64,000 bases of DNA from Acidimicrobiia bacterium. Lineage in GTDB: Bacteria > Actinomycetota > Acidimicrobiia > Spongiisociales > ZC4RG35. Below are positions 41,727 to 50,355 of the stretch, piece by piece (within the stretch, counting starts at the first letter, position 1; every line of letters begins with the position of its first letter). A model generated the notes under the pieces. That model made no database searches. It was not told the DNA's origin and saw only the letters and a program-made list of their open reading frames with translations. The stretch is from the NCBI GenBank assembly GCA_028284765.1, contig JANQRA010000011.1, forward strand, positions 1 through 64,000, written 5' to 3'. Made by a program: the position numbers and the translations under genes.

Positions 41727-42590
41727 TCACCCGGACGGGGGTCGAGGTATCAGGACCGGTGTCGACGCCTTGTAAGCCTGGTAATCGGGTTCATCGCCCC
41801 ATTTCTCGTCAGCTCGTTTCTCGAGCATCGGCAATCCGCTGATCCTCGTGAGTAGGAGGGTGACAAACACCGGGGATATAAGGACAACCCATTGCCAACC
41901 CGAGAGCACTGGGATGGCAAGGATCGCCATGCCTGTCCATAGAGTGATCTCGCCGAAGTAGTTCGGGTGTCTCGACCAGGCCCAGAGGCCACTTGAGATG
42001 AATCGACCTCTGTTTGCCGGGTCCTTCTTGAACTCCGACTTCTGTCGGTCGGCTACGACTTCGATGGCGAACCCTGCGAGCCAGATTCCGATTCCAATGA
42101 AGGCGATCCAACCGAGATCGACGCGTTCGCTACTGGTGATGATGGCGAGAGCCGCCGCCGCTGTCAGGAGAACCCAAAGACCCTGGATGGTCCATGCAGC
42201 CAGGAAACGGATAGGACTCACTTTGATCTCGTCGAATCGGCCGTCTTTCCCGTCCCGTCTGATCCGACGAAAGAGAAATGTGCCGAGCCTGAGCGCCCAA
42301 ACTATGACCATTGCGCCGGCGATCACGGCCCGGGAGTCAAGGTCTCCGCTCGCCAGTAGAGCTACGACGGTGACCGTTGTGTAGGTGACCGACCCGGTGA
42401 GGTCGTAGAACCGTTCGGTTTGGGCAATGCTCGACGGGATGAAGGCCAGCCAGTTGATGGCGAAGGCCAGGAACCCGCAAAGTGCGAACACCGGAATCGA
42501 ACCCAATTCTCGGCTCCCGTCGCTACCCGCCCACGCGACCAACGCTCCAACGGTGGTGGCTGCGATGATCCCAATCAATGATCTGGCCAT
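41727..42590 (-). CDS. DUF1295 membrane protein (steroid 5-alpha-reductase-like fold)
   Basis: 287 residues with seven or eight hydrophobic segments. The C-terminal pattern FISSGLWAWSRHPNYFGEIT and LTRISGLPMLEKRADEKWGD plus DEPDYQAYKASTPVLIP is the DUF1295 signature, related to steroid 5-alpha reductases and isoprenylcysteine methyltransferases. ADRQKSEFKKDPANRGRF precedes it. NADPH-dependent reduction of an enone lipid is the fold-level guess. It lies 9 bases after plsC and 12 bases before the kinase, so these three form one operon. Confidence 0.92.
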   Translation of the reverse strand: MARSLIGIIAATTVGALVAWAGSDGSRELGSIPVFALCGFLAFAINWLAFIPSSIAQTERFYDLTGSVTYTTVTVVALLASGDLDSRAVIAGAMVIVWALRLGTFLFRRIRRDGKDGRFDEIKVSPIRFLAAWTIQGLWVLLTAAAALAIITSSERVDLGWIAFIGIGIWLAGFAIEVVADRQKSEFKKDPANRGRFISSGLWAWSRHPNYFGEITLWTGMAILAIPVLSGWQWVVLISPVFVTLLLTRISGLPMLEKRADEKWGDEPDYQAYKASTPVLIPRPPSG

Positions 42591-42599
42591 TTGCGCACT

Positions 42600-43274
42600 C
42601 TATGACGAACGGGCGCCCGGATCGACGAAGTCATGAAAAGCTCTCCTCGGCCCGTCTGGTTCCAGAGCTGGATACCGCTCGACTTGGCTGCCTATCCAGG
42701 CTCCCCACTCGCTCATAGTTGTGTGGTCGTCGCTACTGACGTTGAGCTTCCTTCCGATGACCACTCTGATGGGAGATCTCTTGATGGCACCGTCGAGGTC
42801 AAAGGCTCGACCTGTGCCGAGGATGGCTGCGGGTACCAGCGGGACGCCCGCGTGTCTCGCCAACCAGGCAGCTCCGCGTTTGGCTGGGAGCACACCCCAA
42901 TGGGATACCCGGGTCGCCTCCGGGAAGACAGCGACCGGCTCGCCTTCTTGCAAAGCACGGAGCGCCATCTTCACCGTCCGGACCGGAACTGGCACGCGTG
43001 GCGTCGGGATGGCGCCGTAGCCTTCGATCAGCCAGTCGAGGAGGTTGTTGGCGCCGAACAGGTCGGACAGCGCCAAGAAACGCATCGGATGGCCAATCAC
43101 GGCCCCCAAGACAGGTGGGTCGAAATGCGAGTAGTGGTTCGCAGCGATCACGTAGGGAGGCTTGGGTAGCTCGGCCATTCGCTCGACATGCAACGAGAAG
43201 ACGGCTCTGCCGATGGTCCGCACCACCGGTGGCGAGATCTTCCACAGCATCCCCGATCGGGCTGGTTTTGTCAT
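42600..43274 (-). CDS. 1-acyl-glycerol-3-phosphate acyltransferase family (PlsC-like)
   Basis: 224 residues. Motif I is NHYSHFDPPVL (H-x4-D), motif II-like around GAIPTPRV, motif III FPEATRVSHWG (normally FPEGTR) and motif IV VPLVPAAILG. It acylates lysophosphatidic acid or a related glycolipid on the membrane. First gene of a minus-strand operon with DUF1295 and an APH-fold kinase, which together suggest lipid or lipid-head-group metabolism. It is divergent from the small GNAT. Confidence 0.92.
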   Translation of the reverse strand: MTKPARSGMLWKISPPVVRTIGRAVFSLHVERMAELPKPPYVIAANHYSHFDPPVLGAVIGHPMRFLALSDLFGANNLLDWLIEGYGAIPTPRVPVPVRTVKMALRALQEGEPVAVFPEATRVSHWGVLPAKRGAAWLARHAGVPLVPAAILGTGRAFDLDGAIKRSPIRVVIGRKLNVSSDDHTTMSEWGAWIGSQVERYPALEPDGPRRAFHDFVDPGARSS

Positions 43275-43324
43275 CGCGAGATCGCTGGAATGCGAGTGAC
43301 TGGGCTTGTCACTAGTTTCTGGTC

Positions 43325-43648
43325 ATGCTCGCCGTCGACGTCGTCAATGATCCAGAAAAAGGCAGATTCTCCGCCATTGTCGATGGCGTGATTGCGGGCT
43401 TCACCGAGTACCGAGTTCATTCCGGCGACCTCTACTTCTTCGTTCACACCGAAGTCGACGATGACTTCTCCGGTGCGGGTGTCGCAACCATGCTGATCGA
43501 GGGTGCGTTGAACGATGTGCGAGCCAAGGGTGGTCGGGTAGTGCCGCTCTGCCCGTTTGTGAGGGCTTTCATCGAGGGCCGGCCGGAGTACAACGACATG
43601 GTCGACAAATACGTGCTCGGTCGGGCTCGATCCAAGGACCACGACTAG
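43325..43648 (+). CDS. Small GNAT-like N-acetyltransferase (YjdJ/GTLF type)
   Basis: 107 residues. DPEKGRFSAIVDGVIAGFTE, FVHTEVDDDFSGAGVATMLI (acetyl-CoA site), EGALNDVRAKGGRVVPLCPF and AFIEGRPEYNDMV match the short GCN5-related family (PF14542-like, resembling human NATD1). Its stop TAG shares CTAG with the stop of the histidine kinase gene coming from the right. Role unknown. Confidence 0.92.
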   Translation: MLAVDVVNDPEKGRFSAIVDGVIAGFTEYRVHSGDLYFFVHTEVDDDFSGAGVATMLIEGALNDVRAKGGRVVPLCPFVRAFIEGRPEYNDMVDKYVLGRARSKDHD

Positions 43649-44991
43649 CCCGCTGGCAGGTCCACGGTGAAGGCCGTTCCTTCGTCACTCGTGTCCACGC
43701 GAATCTCGGCGCCGACCTTCTGAATGATGCTGTGGACGGTATGGAGGCCGAGACCCGTCCCTTCTCCGGGCTCCTTCGTGGTGAAGAACGGATCGAAGAT
43801 CTTTTCTGCGAGATCTGGAGGAATCCCCGGGCCCGTATCAGAGATGGTCACACTGACTCCGTCGTCGGTGGACCGTGCAGCAACGGTCAGGGTGCCAGCA
43901 CCGTCCATCGCTCCGGCCGCGTTGTCGATCAGATTGGTCCAAATCTGGTTGAGGTCTCGGCCCGGCGCCTCGACGTGCGGTAGGTCTTCCTGGATGTCGA
44001 TGACTGTCTCAATCCCACGGAGTCGGTGTTTCATCAGGGTGAGCGTGTCCTCCAGGCCTTTGCCTATGTCGACACTCTGAATCGGAGCCTGATCCACGAA
44101 GGAATACTCCTTGACGATTCGTACCAGCTCGGAGACACGTCCGGCTGCGATAGCGATTTCCTCCGCCAACTGACGTGCCTGCGACCTCAGGCCCGCCCAC
44201 CTCGCAAGACCGGGGCGTATCGCTGCCTCGGCGACGCTGAGTGAGGCCCGCAGTGCCTCGCTCGTCCATCCCTCCTCAACCATCGATGGTCCGTACTCCC
44301 AGCCATCGGTGATGCCCAGTTCCTCGAGATATGCGACCAGCCCGTCTTCGATCTCTGACCTGTCGAGTGGTGAGAGGTCGGCAGCACGTGCAGGCGGAAT
44401 CAGATCGACTCCGTCCGTCAGCGCGATAGTGAGAGCTGTCGCTTGGTCGAACAACTCCGAGGTAGTGCGCTCCAGGTTCTCGCTCGATCTCCCCACCGCC
44501 GCTGCCGGGTTGTTCAATTCGTGCATCAGCTGCGCGGCCATGCGCCCGAGCGCCGCCATGCGCTCTTCGTGTCGGAGTGCCGTCTCGTTTTCTCTCAATC
44601 GGGAGGTGACAGTTCGAAACATCCGCCGCACCACGGACGGCTGCTGGAGCAGGATTTCGAACGCGTCGGCAGGTATCTCGACCAGTGTCGACTTGCGTTC
44701 AACCTCGACTGAGGCCATTCGTGGGGCTTGGTCGAGCAGAGCAAGCTCACCCACCACATCGCCCGACTGGAGTCTGGCGAGTTCCAAAGCCCGTTCGCCG
44801 CTGCGTTTCACCACTCGGACCTCGCCGTCTACCACCACATACATCTCGCTCGAGCTTGAACCCTCCTGGATGACGGTGTCCCCTGGTTGAAACGACACGC
44901 TCTTGGATTTGGCTGCGACCGCTTCAAGGACGTCGCTGTCGAGATCGGCGAAGTAGGGGAGACCTCGCAGCACCCGAGCAACGTCCGTCAT
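43645..44991 (-). CDS. Histidine kinase with N-terminal cyclic-nucleotide-binding domain
   Basis: 448 residues, no membrane segment. Residues 10-125 are a cNMP-binding domain whose phosphate cassette [19 protein letters not shown] keeps the Glu (82) and Arg (91) that hold cAMP or cGMP. The H box is [16 protein letters not shown] with His157. An inserted helical region spans about 175-285. The catalytic part has LIDNAAGAM (N box), [20 protein letters not shown] and GTGLGLHTV. Its start overlaps the stop of the REC/flavoprotein gene by 4 bases, so it is the third gene of a coupled operon and the likely kinase for that receiver. Confidence 0.9.
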   Translation of the reverse strand: MTDVARVLRGLPYFADLDSDVLEAVAAKSKSVSFQPGDTVIQEGSSSSEMYVVVDGEVRVVKRSGERALELARLQSGDVVGELALLDQAPRMASVEVERKSTLVEIPADAFEILLQQPSVVRRMFRTVTSRLRENETALRHEERMAALGRMAAQLMHELNNPAAAVGRSSENLERTTSELFDQATALTIALTDGVDLIPPARAADLSPLDRSEIEDGLVAYLEELGITDGWEYGPSMVEEGWTSEALRASLSVAEAAIRPGLARWAGLRSQARQLAEEIAIAAGRVSELVRIVKEYSFVDQAPIQSVDIGKGLEDTLTLMKHRLRGIETVIDIQEDLPHVEAPGRDLNQIWTNLIDNAAGAMDGAGTLTVAARSTDDGVSVTISDTGPGIPPDLAEKIFDPFFTTKEPGEGTGLGLHTVHSIIQKVGAEIRVDTSDEGTAFTVDLPAG

Positions 44992-46640
44992 AGGTCGGCG
45001 AGGTGCTGGTGAACGAAGCGGATGGCTGTGGCCCCTTCTCCGGTTGCTCCGGCTACCCGACGAATCGAGCCATGTCTCACGTCACCTGCACCGAATATCC
45101 CCGGAACCGATGTTTCGAGCGGCAACGGGTCACGGCCCACGTTCCAGTTGTCCGGAGAATTCACGTCGTCTCCGGTCACCAGGAACCCCCGGTCGTCCAG
45201 TTCCACCGTGTCAGCGATCCAGTCCGTCTTTGGAGCCTGCCCGATGAGTATGAACAGGGCGGATGCTTCTTCGACGGTGACATCGCCCGTGTCCAGATTC
45301 GAGATGTGGATCTGATCGAGGCTGGAGTCACCTACGGCGGCTACCACCTGGGACCGAGGTCGAACCGTTACGGAGTCCGTAGCGTCGATATTGTCGATCA
45401 GGTACTGAGACATCGTGTCGCTGAGGTCTGATCGACGGATCAGGATTGTCACCTGGTCGCTGAACCTCGATAGGAAGAGAGCCGCCTGGCCTGCCGAGTT
45501 TCCACCCCCAACAACAAACATCGGTCGATCGGCGTGGGAGCCAGCTTCAAACGTCGATGCGCCGTAGTAGACCCCGGCACCCACCAACGAGTCCACGCCA
45601 TCGGCTTCGAGCTTCCGATATGACACTCCGCTCGCAACGACCAGTGCCTTGCATGCGACGTTCGACCCGTCAGCCATGTGCAAGACCTTGTAGGGGTCGT
45701 TGCGCTCGACGCTCTCGACCGTGGCGGGCACCACGATTTCGGCACCAAGTCGAGTGGCTTGTGAAGCCGCCCGGCGAGCAAGGTCGGCTCCGCCGATGCC
45801 TTTTGGGAAGCCCAAATAGTTCTCGATCAGCGAGGACTGCCCGGCCTGGCCGCCAGGTGCTTCGGATTCGATCAGAACGGTGCTCAGTCCTTCTGACGCC
45901 CCATAAACGGCTGCCGCCAACCCGGCAGGCCCACCACCGACGATGGCCACGTCGTATGTGGTGCCGGTGGCTTGGGAATGCAGACCCACTTCTTGAGCGA
46001 GCTCAGTCTCAGATGGTCGTTTGAGATGTCCACCGTCGGGAAAGCAGACCAGCGGTAGGTCGGCAATCTCGGCGGATGCTGCCCCCATGAGAGCTCGTCC
46101 GTCGTCTTCTTCAGGCGTCACGGAGCGGTATGGAACCTGGTTCCTGGCGAGGAATTGTCGGATCCCGAAGGCCTCTTTGGACCATTTCTGCGCGACGACC
46201 CTGATGCCCTTGAAGACCGGACGAAACCCCGCCTGCCAATCATCCAGCAAGTCGTCCAGAACGGGGAACAACAGTTCTTCCGGTGGAGACCAGGGCTTCA
46301 TGATGTAGTGGTCCAATCCCACATCGTTGATCGCACTGATCGCCGCTTCGGTGTCGGCATATGCAGTCAGCAAGGTCCTCTTCGCTGTTGGATATGCCGT
46401 CATGGAGTGTCGGAGAAGGTCGACCCCGGTCACTTGGGGCATGCGTTGGTCAGCGACGATCAGCGCTAGGTAGTCACCGCGAGCGGCAAGTTCGTCGATT
46501 GTTTCCTGAGCTTCTGCGCCGCCTGTGGCGCCGAGGATCCTGTAGTCACCCGAGTATCGGGCTCGAAGGTCGCGCTGGACTGCCCTCAATACCTCGGGTT
46601 CGTCGTCTACAGCCAGAATCGCCGGTTTGGTGTCGGTCAT
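44988..46640 (-). CDS. Receiver domain fused to a cysteine-less glutaredoxin/thioredoxin-reductase-like flavoprotein
   Basis: 550 residues from ATG 46640, coupled by ATGA to the zinc-finger gene. Residues 5-125 are a receiver: VDDEPEV (12-13), phosphoacceptor Asp64 in IVADQRMP and Lys115 in HYIMKPW. Residues 140-215 look like a glutaredoxin fold with its CxxC lost (KWSKEAFGIRQFLARNQVPY). Residues 229-550 are thioredoxin-reductase-like with FAD (VGGGPAG), NADPH (VVGGGNSAG) and C-terminal FGAGDVR motifs. At the place of TrxB CATC it reads GAST, so both redox cysteines are missing. It likely uses FAD/NADPH for sensing or a non-disulfide reaction, controlled by phosphorylation. Confidence 0.9.
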   Translation of the reverse strand: MTDTKPAILAVDDEPEVLRAVQRDLRARYSGDYRILGATGGAEAQETIDELAARGDYLALIVADQRMPQVTGVDLLRHSMTAYPTAKRTLLTAYADTEAAISAINDVGLDHYIMKPWSPPEELLFPVLDDLLDDWQAGFRPVFKGIRVVAQKWSKEAFGIRQFLARNQVPYRSVTPEEDDGRALMGAASAEIADLPLVCFPDGGHLKRPSETELAQEVGLHSQATGTTYDVAIVGGGPAGLAAAVYGASEGLSTVLIESEAPGGQAGQSSLIENYLGFPKGIGGADLARRAASQATRLGAEIVVPATVESVERNDPYKVLHMADGSNVACKALVVASGVSYRKLEADGVDSLVGAGVYYGASTFEAGSHADRPMFVVGGGNSAGQAALFLSRFSDQVTILIRRSDLSDTMSQYLIDNIDATDSVTVRPRSQVVAAVGDSSLDQIHISNLDTGDVTVEEASALFILIGQAPKTDWIADTVELDDRGFLVTGDDVNSPDNWNVGRDPLPLETSVPGIFGAGDVRHGSIRRVAGATGEGATAIRFVHQHLADL

Positions 46641-46906
46641 CGGCCCCATACTTCGTCGGCGAAACACCACTTCCACGTCTCACCAGGCTCAATCGATCTG
46701 ACTAGTGGGTGATCGGGGTGCCCCTGCCAGTGACCTCGTGCGTGCCGATTCTTGGAGCTGTCACAGCACCCAACCTGACCACAGAGGAGACACGATCGAA
46801 GATGAACCCAAGTGTCTCCAACGTCGAGGCACTGTCGGCAGCCAGAAGAAGTGGGCTCAGCCACTTCAGCAAGGGCCGCAAAATGGGAGCAGTTGGCGTC
46901 GTTCAT
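46637..46906 (-). CDS. UBP-type (ZnF-UBP) zinc-finger protein
   Basis: 89 residues from ATG 46906; the frame is open further but lacks family sequence and approaches the divergent gene. Zinc ligands are complete: CSHFAAL, GCRQC, SCLLCGQVGCC and the His cluster NRHARGHWQGHPDHP, with the ending ETWKWCFADEVWG. In eukaryotes this domain binds the free C-terminal Gly-Gly of ubiquitin; here its ligand is unknown. First gene of the operon with the REC/flavoprotein and the kinase. Confidence 0.9.
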   Translation of the reverse strand: MNDANCSHFAALAEVAEPTSSGCRQCLDVGDTWVHLRSCLLCGQVGCCDSSKNRHARGHWQGHPDHPLVRSIEPGETWKWCFADEVWGR

Positions 46907-46984
46907 GTCGGACGAAGTTATCAGGTCGACTCGTAGGGTCACGTTCCGTCTGTCGGTGTCGGTGGCGGCGGATAAGGTGCCTTC

Positions 46985-47806
46985 ATGACTGTTGATATCG
47001 GACGCTACGGCGTTTGGACCTGTGCATCGGAAGCGACACCCGCCTTCGCTCGCCTTGCTGAAGACCTGGGTTATACCGCCTTCTGGATCGGCGGGTCTCC
47101 ACCGGGTGATCTCGAGTTGATCGAACGAATCCTCGACAAGACTGACCGGATTGCTGTCGCCACCGGCATCGTCAATATGTGGAAAGACGATGCAACGGTG
47201 GTCGGAGAGTCGTATTTGCGCATCGCCGAACGCCACGCTGATCGCTTCTTACTAGGTGTCGGGGTGGGTCACCCCGAAGCAACGAGCGAGTATCAGAAGC
47301 CGATGGACAAGGTCCGGTCCTATCTCGCCACGCTCGACGAACGTGGAGTCCCCAAACACGGCATGATCCTTGCCGCTTTGGGGCCCCTCGCGTTGCGCGT
47401 CTCGGCGGAGCGCACCGCCGGAGCCCACCCCTACATCACAACTCCGAGACACACTCGGCTGGCCAGGGAGATCATTGGCGAGGGGGTGCTTCTAGCGCCT
47501 GAGCAGAAGATCATGCTCACCACAGATGTGGCGGAGGCAAGGGAGCGGATACGGTCAAACGCACGCCGATACCTCGGGCTCACCAACTACCACCGGAGTT
47601 TTCTCCGGGAGGGGTGGAGCGAGGAAGACCTGTCGGATGGGGGCTCTGACGAGTTGATTGATCTTCTTGGTCTTCACGGCACCGTCCATCAAGTGGCAGC
47701 GGGCTTACAGGCCCACTTCGATGCGGGTGCCGATCACGTCGGCATACAAGCCCTAGGGGATGATCCGGCCGACCAGCTTGCGACTCTCGCCGGTGTGATC
47801 AGCTAG
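46985..47806 (+). CDS. LLM-class F420-dependent oxidoreductase (TIGR03620-like)
   Basis: 273 residues. DIGRYGVWTCASEATPAFAR, AEDLGYTAFWIGGSPPGDL, RIAVATGIVNMWKDDATVV and RFLLGVGVGHPEATSEY make the luciferase-like TIM barrel with the F420 pocket, in the short form typical of actinobacterial TIGR03620 proteins. F420H2-dependent oxidation or reduction of an unknown substrate. It is followed 4 bases later by the DNA ligase gene and may be cotranscribed. Confidence 0.9.
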   Translation: MTVDIGRYGVWTCASEATPAFARLAEDLGYTAFWIGGSPPGDLELIERILDKTDRIAVATGIVNMWKDDATVVGESYLRIAERHADRFLLGVGVGHPEATSEYQKPMDKVRSYLATLDERGVPKHGMILAALGPLALRVSAERTAGAHPYITTPRHTRLAREIIGEGVLLAPEQKIMLTTDVAEARERIRSNARRYLGLTNYHRSFLREGWSEEDLSDGGSDELIDLLGLHGTVHQVAAGLQAHFDAGADHVGIQALGDDPADQLATLAGVIS

Positions 47807-47810
47807 CGCG

Positions 47811-49307
47811 GTGCTTCTCCACGAACTCGTCGAGACGAGCAACACCGTTTCGGCAACGAGTTCGAGGACGGAGAAGGTCGAGCTGCTCGCGATTCTTCTG
47901 AAGCGACTCGACCCGGGTGAAGCTCAGGTGGCGGTGTCCTATCTCTCGGGTCATCCGGTTCAGTCACCGCTTGGTGTCGGCTACTCCGCCGTGTATGCAG
48001 TCGAGGAATCGCCCGCCGAGGCTCCACGGCTCGAGGTCTCTGACGTCGATCGGGTTCTGGAAGACATTGCAAACACCTCCGGTCCTGGTTCGAAGGCCAA
48101 GAGGGCCGCTCGGCTCTCAGAGCTCTTCGCCGCAGCAACCGAGCCGGAGCAGGAGTTTCTGCGCGGGCTGATTCTCAGGAACTTGCGGCAAGGAGCGCTG
48201 GAAGGGGTCATGGCCGAAGCAGTTGCCCAGGCGATTGGTGTCCCGGCCCCAAGAGTCAGCCGTGCGGCAATGCTCGAGGGTGATCTCACTATCGCGGCAG
48301 CCAAGGCCCTTATCGAAGGGCCGGAGAGCTTGGCGGATGCTGGCTTGGAGTTGCTGACCCCGCTTCAGCCGATGCTTGCCAAGACAGCACAATCGGTAAC
48401 CGAAGCTCTGGACTCAGAGGTGCCGATGGTCGTTGAGCAGAAACTCGATGGGTTGCGGCTTCAGGTGCACAAAGATGGCGAGAAGGTTCGGGTGTTCTCT
48501 CGCAATCTTCGCGACGTTACGGCCGACATGAACGAAGTCGTTGCAGAGGCACTCGCGTTCGATGCCGACCAACTCATCCTCGATGGGGAGGGGCTGCTCG
48601 TCGATGACTCAGGCGTTCCGATGTCGTTCCAAGACTCGATGAGCAATCGGGTGCCGGGCCGGCCCGAAACGTTCGGCGGCTATTACTTCGACGTGCTCCA
48701 CCACAACGGCGAGGATCTGATCGATCTTCCGCTCGAGATCCGGCGTGCGCGACTCGAAGAGGTCGTCCCAAAACAGAGGAGAGTTGCCTCGATTGTCACC
48801 AACAATCCCGAAGAGGGGGAACGCTTCTTCTCCGACTCGGTTGCAAACGGCTTCGAAGGTGTCGTGGTCAAGGATCTGGAACAGCCCTACGCAGCCGGGC
48901 GACGGGGTAGTGGCTGGCGCAAGGTGAAGCCCACACACACGCTTGACCTGGTCATCCTTGCTGTGGAATGGGGTTCGGGTCGGCGACAGGGCTGGTTGTC
49001 GAACCTCCATCTCGGTGCGCGGGACGGTGATTCATTCGTGATGCTGGGCAAGACCTTCAAGGGTCTGACCGACGAGATGCTGGAGTGGCAGACAACCAAG
49101 TTCCTGGCTCTCGAGGCAAGTCGAGACGGACACGTCGTGTTTGTGAAACCCGAGGTTGTCTATGAAATCGCGTTTGACGGGGTGCAACGGAGCACCAGAT
49201 ACCCGGGAGGGGTCGCGCTGAGGTTCGCTCGGGTGAAGGGCTACCGAGAGGACAAGAGCGCCGCTGAAGCGGACACCCTTGAAGTGGTCCGCTCTTTTCT
49301 CAAGTGA
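47811..49307 (+). CDS. ligB: ATP-dependent DNA ligase (LigB type)
   Basis: 498 residues from GTG 47811. The N-terminal helical DNA-binding domain spans 1-180. Motif I is VEQKLDGLRLQVHK with the adenylated Lys; other motifs are RNLRDVTADM, LDGEGLL, FDVLHHNGEDL, GFEGVVVKDL (IV) and GWRKVKPTHTLDLVIL (V). The C-terminal OB-fold ends with motif VI-like RYPGGVALRFARVKGYREDK. It seals nicks with ATP. It matches mycobacterial LigB architecture rather than LigD or LigC. Confidence 0.92.
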   Translation: MLLHELVETSNTVSATSSRTEKVELLAILLKRLDPGEAQVAVSYLSGHPVQSPLGVGYSAVYAVEESPAEAPRLEVSDVDRVLEDIANTSGPGSKAKRAARLSELFAAATEPEQEFLRGLILRNLRQGALEGVMAEAVAQAIGVPAPRVSRAAMLEGDLTIAAAKALIEGPESLADAGLELLTPLQPMLAKTAQSVTEALDSEVPMVVEQKLDGLRLQVHKDGEKVRVFSRNLRDVTADMNEVVAEALAFDADQLILDGEGLLVDDSGVPMSFQDSMSNRVPGRPETFGGYYFDVLHHNGEDLIDLPLEIRRARLEEVVPKQRRVASIVTNNPEEGERFFSDSVANGFEGVVVKDLEQPYAAGRRGSGWRKVKPTHTLDLVILAVEWGSGRRQGWLSNLHLGARDGDSFVMLGKTFKGLTDEMLEWQTTKFLALEASRDGHVVFVKPEVVYEIAFDGVQRSTRYPGGVALRFARVKGYREDKSAAEADTLEVVRSFLK

Positions 49308-49313
49308 GCTCGA

Positions 49314-49712
49314 TCAGCGAGACTTTCCGTGCCTTGCCAGGAACTCGTCGACTTTCGCTGACTCGCCCGGGAGTTCGACGTTCACGATTTCAATGACTCC
49401 TCGGTCGGGGTCCACGGTGTAGATCTGGCGGGCATGGTGAACGAGGGTCTCGTCGCCGATCGTCAGAGCGTCCGTGTAGTCGACGGTGATTTGGTCACTT
49501 TCGATCTCTCCGATCTCGTGGTCGTATCCGACCGCATCGAATAGCTCGTGGGCCATGATCGAGGCCTGCTCATAGCTCTGGAGCACTGCGTCCGGGCCCC
49601 GGAGTACCTCACCCTTCACCTCATAGCGAACATCATCTGAGAGGGCGGTGCGCGCAGTGGTGTAGTCGTCGTTGTCCAACGCCAGCGCAAGTGTCTTGAT
49701 CAGGTCTCTCAT
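49314..49712 (-). CDS. SnoaL/NTF2-like protein
   Basis: 132 residues. The helical start (RDLIKTLALALDNDDYTTAR), ALSDDVRYEVKG and the strands YDHEIGEIESDQITVDYTDA and TLVHHARQIYTVDPDRG form an NTF2-like cone. Such proteins are isomerases, hydrolases or binding proteins; the pocket residues do not tell which. It is convergent to ligB with 6 bases between. Confidence 0.82.
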   Translation of the reverse strand: MRDLIKTLALALDNDDYTTARTALSDDVRYEVKGEVLRGPDAVLQSYEQASIMAHELFDAVGYDHEIGEIESDQITVDYTDALTIGDETLVHHARQIYTVDPDRGVIEIVNVELPGESAKVDEFLARHGKSR

Positions 49713-49735
49713 GGCCGGAGACCCTAGAAGGTCGC

Positions 49736-49993
49736 CTAGAGCTCTATCAGGTGATTTCCGATGGCGCTGGTGAATGCTTCGGAATCTGTGACATTGAGGA
49801 TCACCTCTTCACCCTCGGCTTCGATGCGGAATCCGCTCGAAGTGGGTGTAATCCGGATGTCGGCCAGCGACCAGTCAGCGAGTTTCTGGCCGCCAGTGGT
49901 GACGACCATGCGATCGGTCTTCAAGTCGATCTCTACACCGAGGGGGAATCCGGTCTGTCCAAGGACTCTCAATCGGCCATCGAACTCAGTCAT
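49736..49993 (-). CDS. Small actinobacterial protein of unknown function
   Basis: 85 residues from ATG 49993; a start at 50068 would extend into unlike sequence. The predicted strands GRLRVLGQTGFPLGVEIDLK, RMVVTTGGQKLADWSLADIR and GFRIEAEGEEVILNVTDSEA suggest a PH- or beta-barrel-like fold common in small actinobacterial proteins. Lies 23 bases upstream of the SnoaL-like gene on the same strand. Confidence 0.7.
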   Translation of the reverse strand: MTEFDGRLRVLGQTGFPLGVEIDLKTDRMVVTTGGQKLADWSLADIRITPTSSGFRIEAEGEEVILNVTDSEAFTSAIGNHLIEL

Positions 49994-50082
49994 GTCACTC
50001 CTGTCGTAACACCCAGCTCGACCCGCTGATCGGATCATACATGACCGCTCAACATGGCGATAGGCCACGTTCGGTGGTTGGT

Positions 50083-50355
50083 TTAGTTGAGGCTTGTCAT
50101 GCCTGCGATGAGACGGTCACGCACTTCGACACACTTCGCACAGACGGGAAGTCCTTCATAGTCACGGGTAGGTGTCCACACCTTGCCGCAAAGGGCCTTG
50201 ATGGGTTCTCCGGTCAGATAGCCCCTCATCTGGTCGTCTTTCATCACGATGTGGGCGATCGCGTCGTCGTCACCCTGATCCGTGGTCGGCTTGGCTCGCT
50301 CGGCAATGCTGGTGTCAGATTGGGACATCCGCCGGAAAGATAGGCGCTCCTTCAT
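50083..50355 (-). CDS. DUF3039 protein
   Basis: 90 residues from ATG 50355, coupled by ATGA to the dipeptidase stop; ATG 50328 is an alternative. The core IAHIVMKDDQMRGYLTGEPI followed by KALCGKVWTPTRD and GLPVCAKCVEV is the DUF3039 pattern, with Cys in CGK and the CxxC pair likely binding zinc. DUF3039 is widespread in Actinomycetota and of unknown function. Confidence 0.9.
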   Translation of the reverse strand: MKERLSFRRMSQSDTSIAERAKPTTDQGDDDAIAHIVMKDDQMRGYLTGEPIKALCGKVWTPTRDYEGLPVCAKCVEVRDRLIAGMTSLN

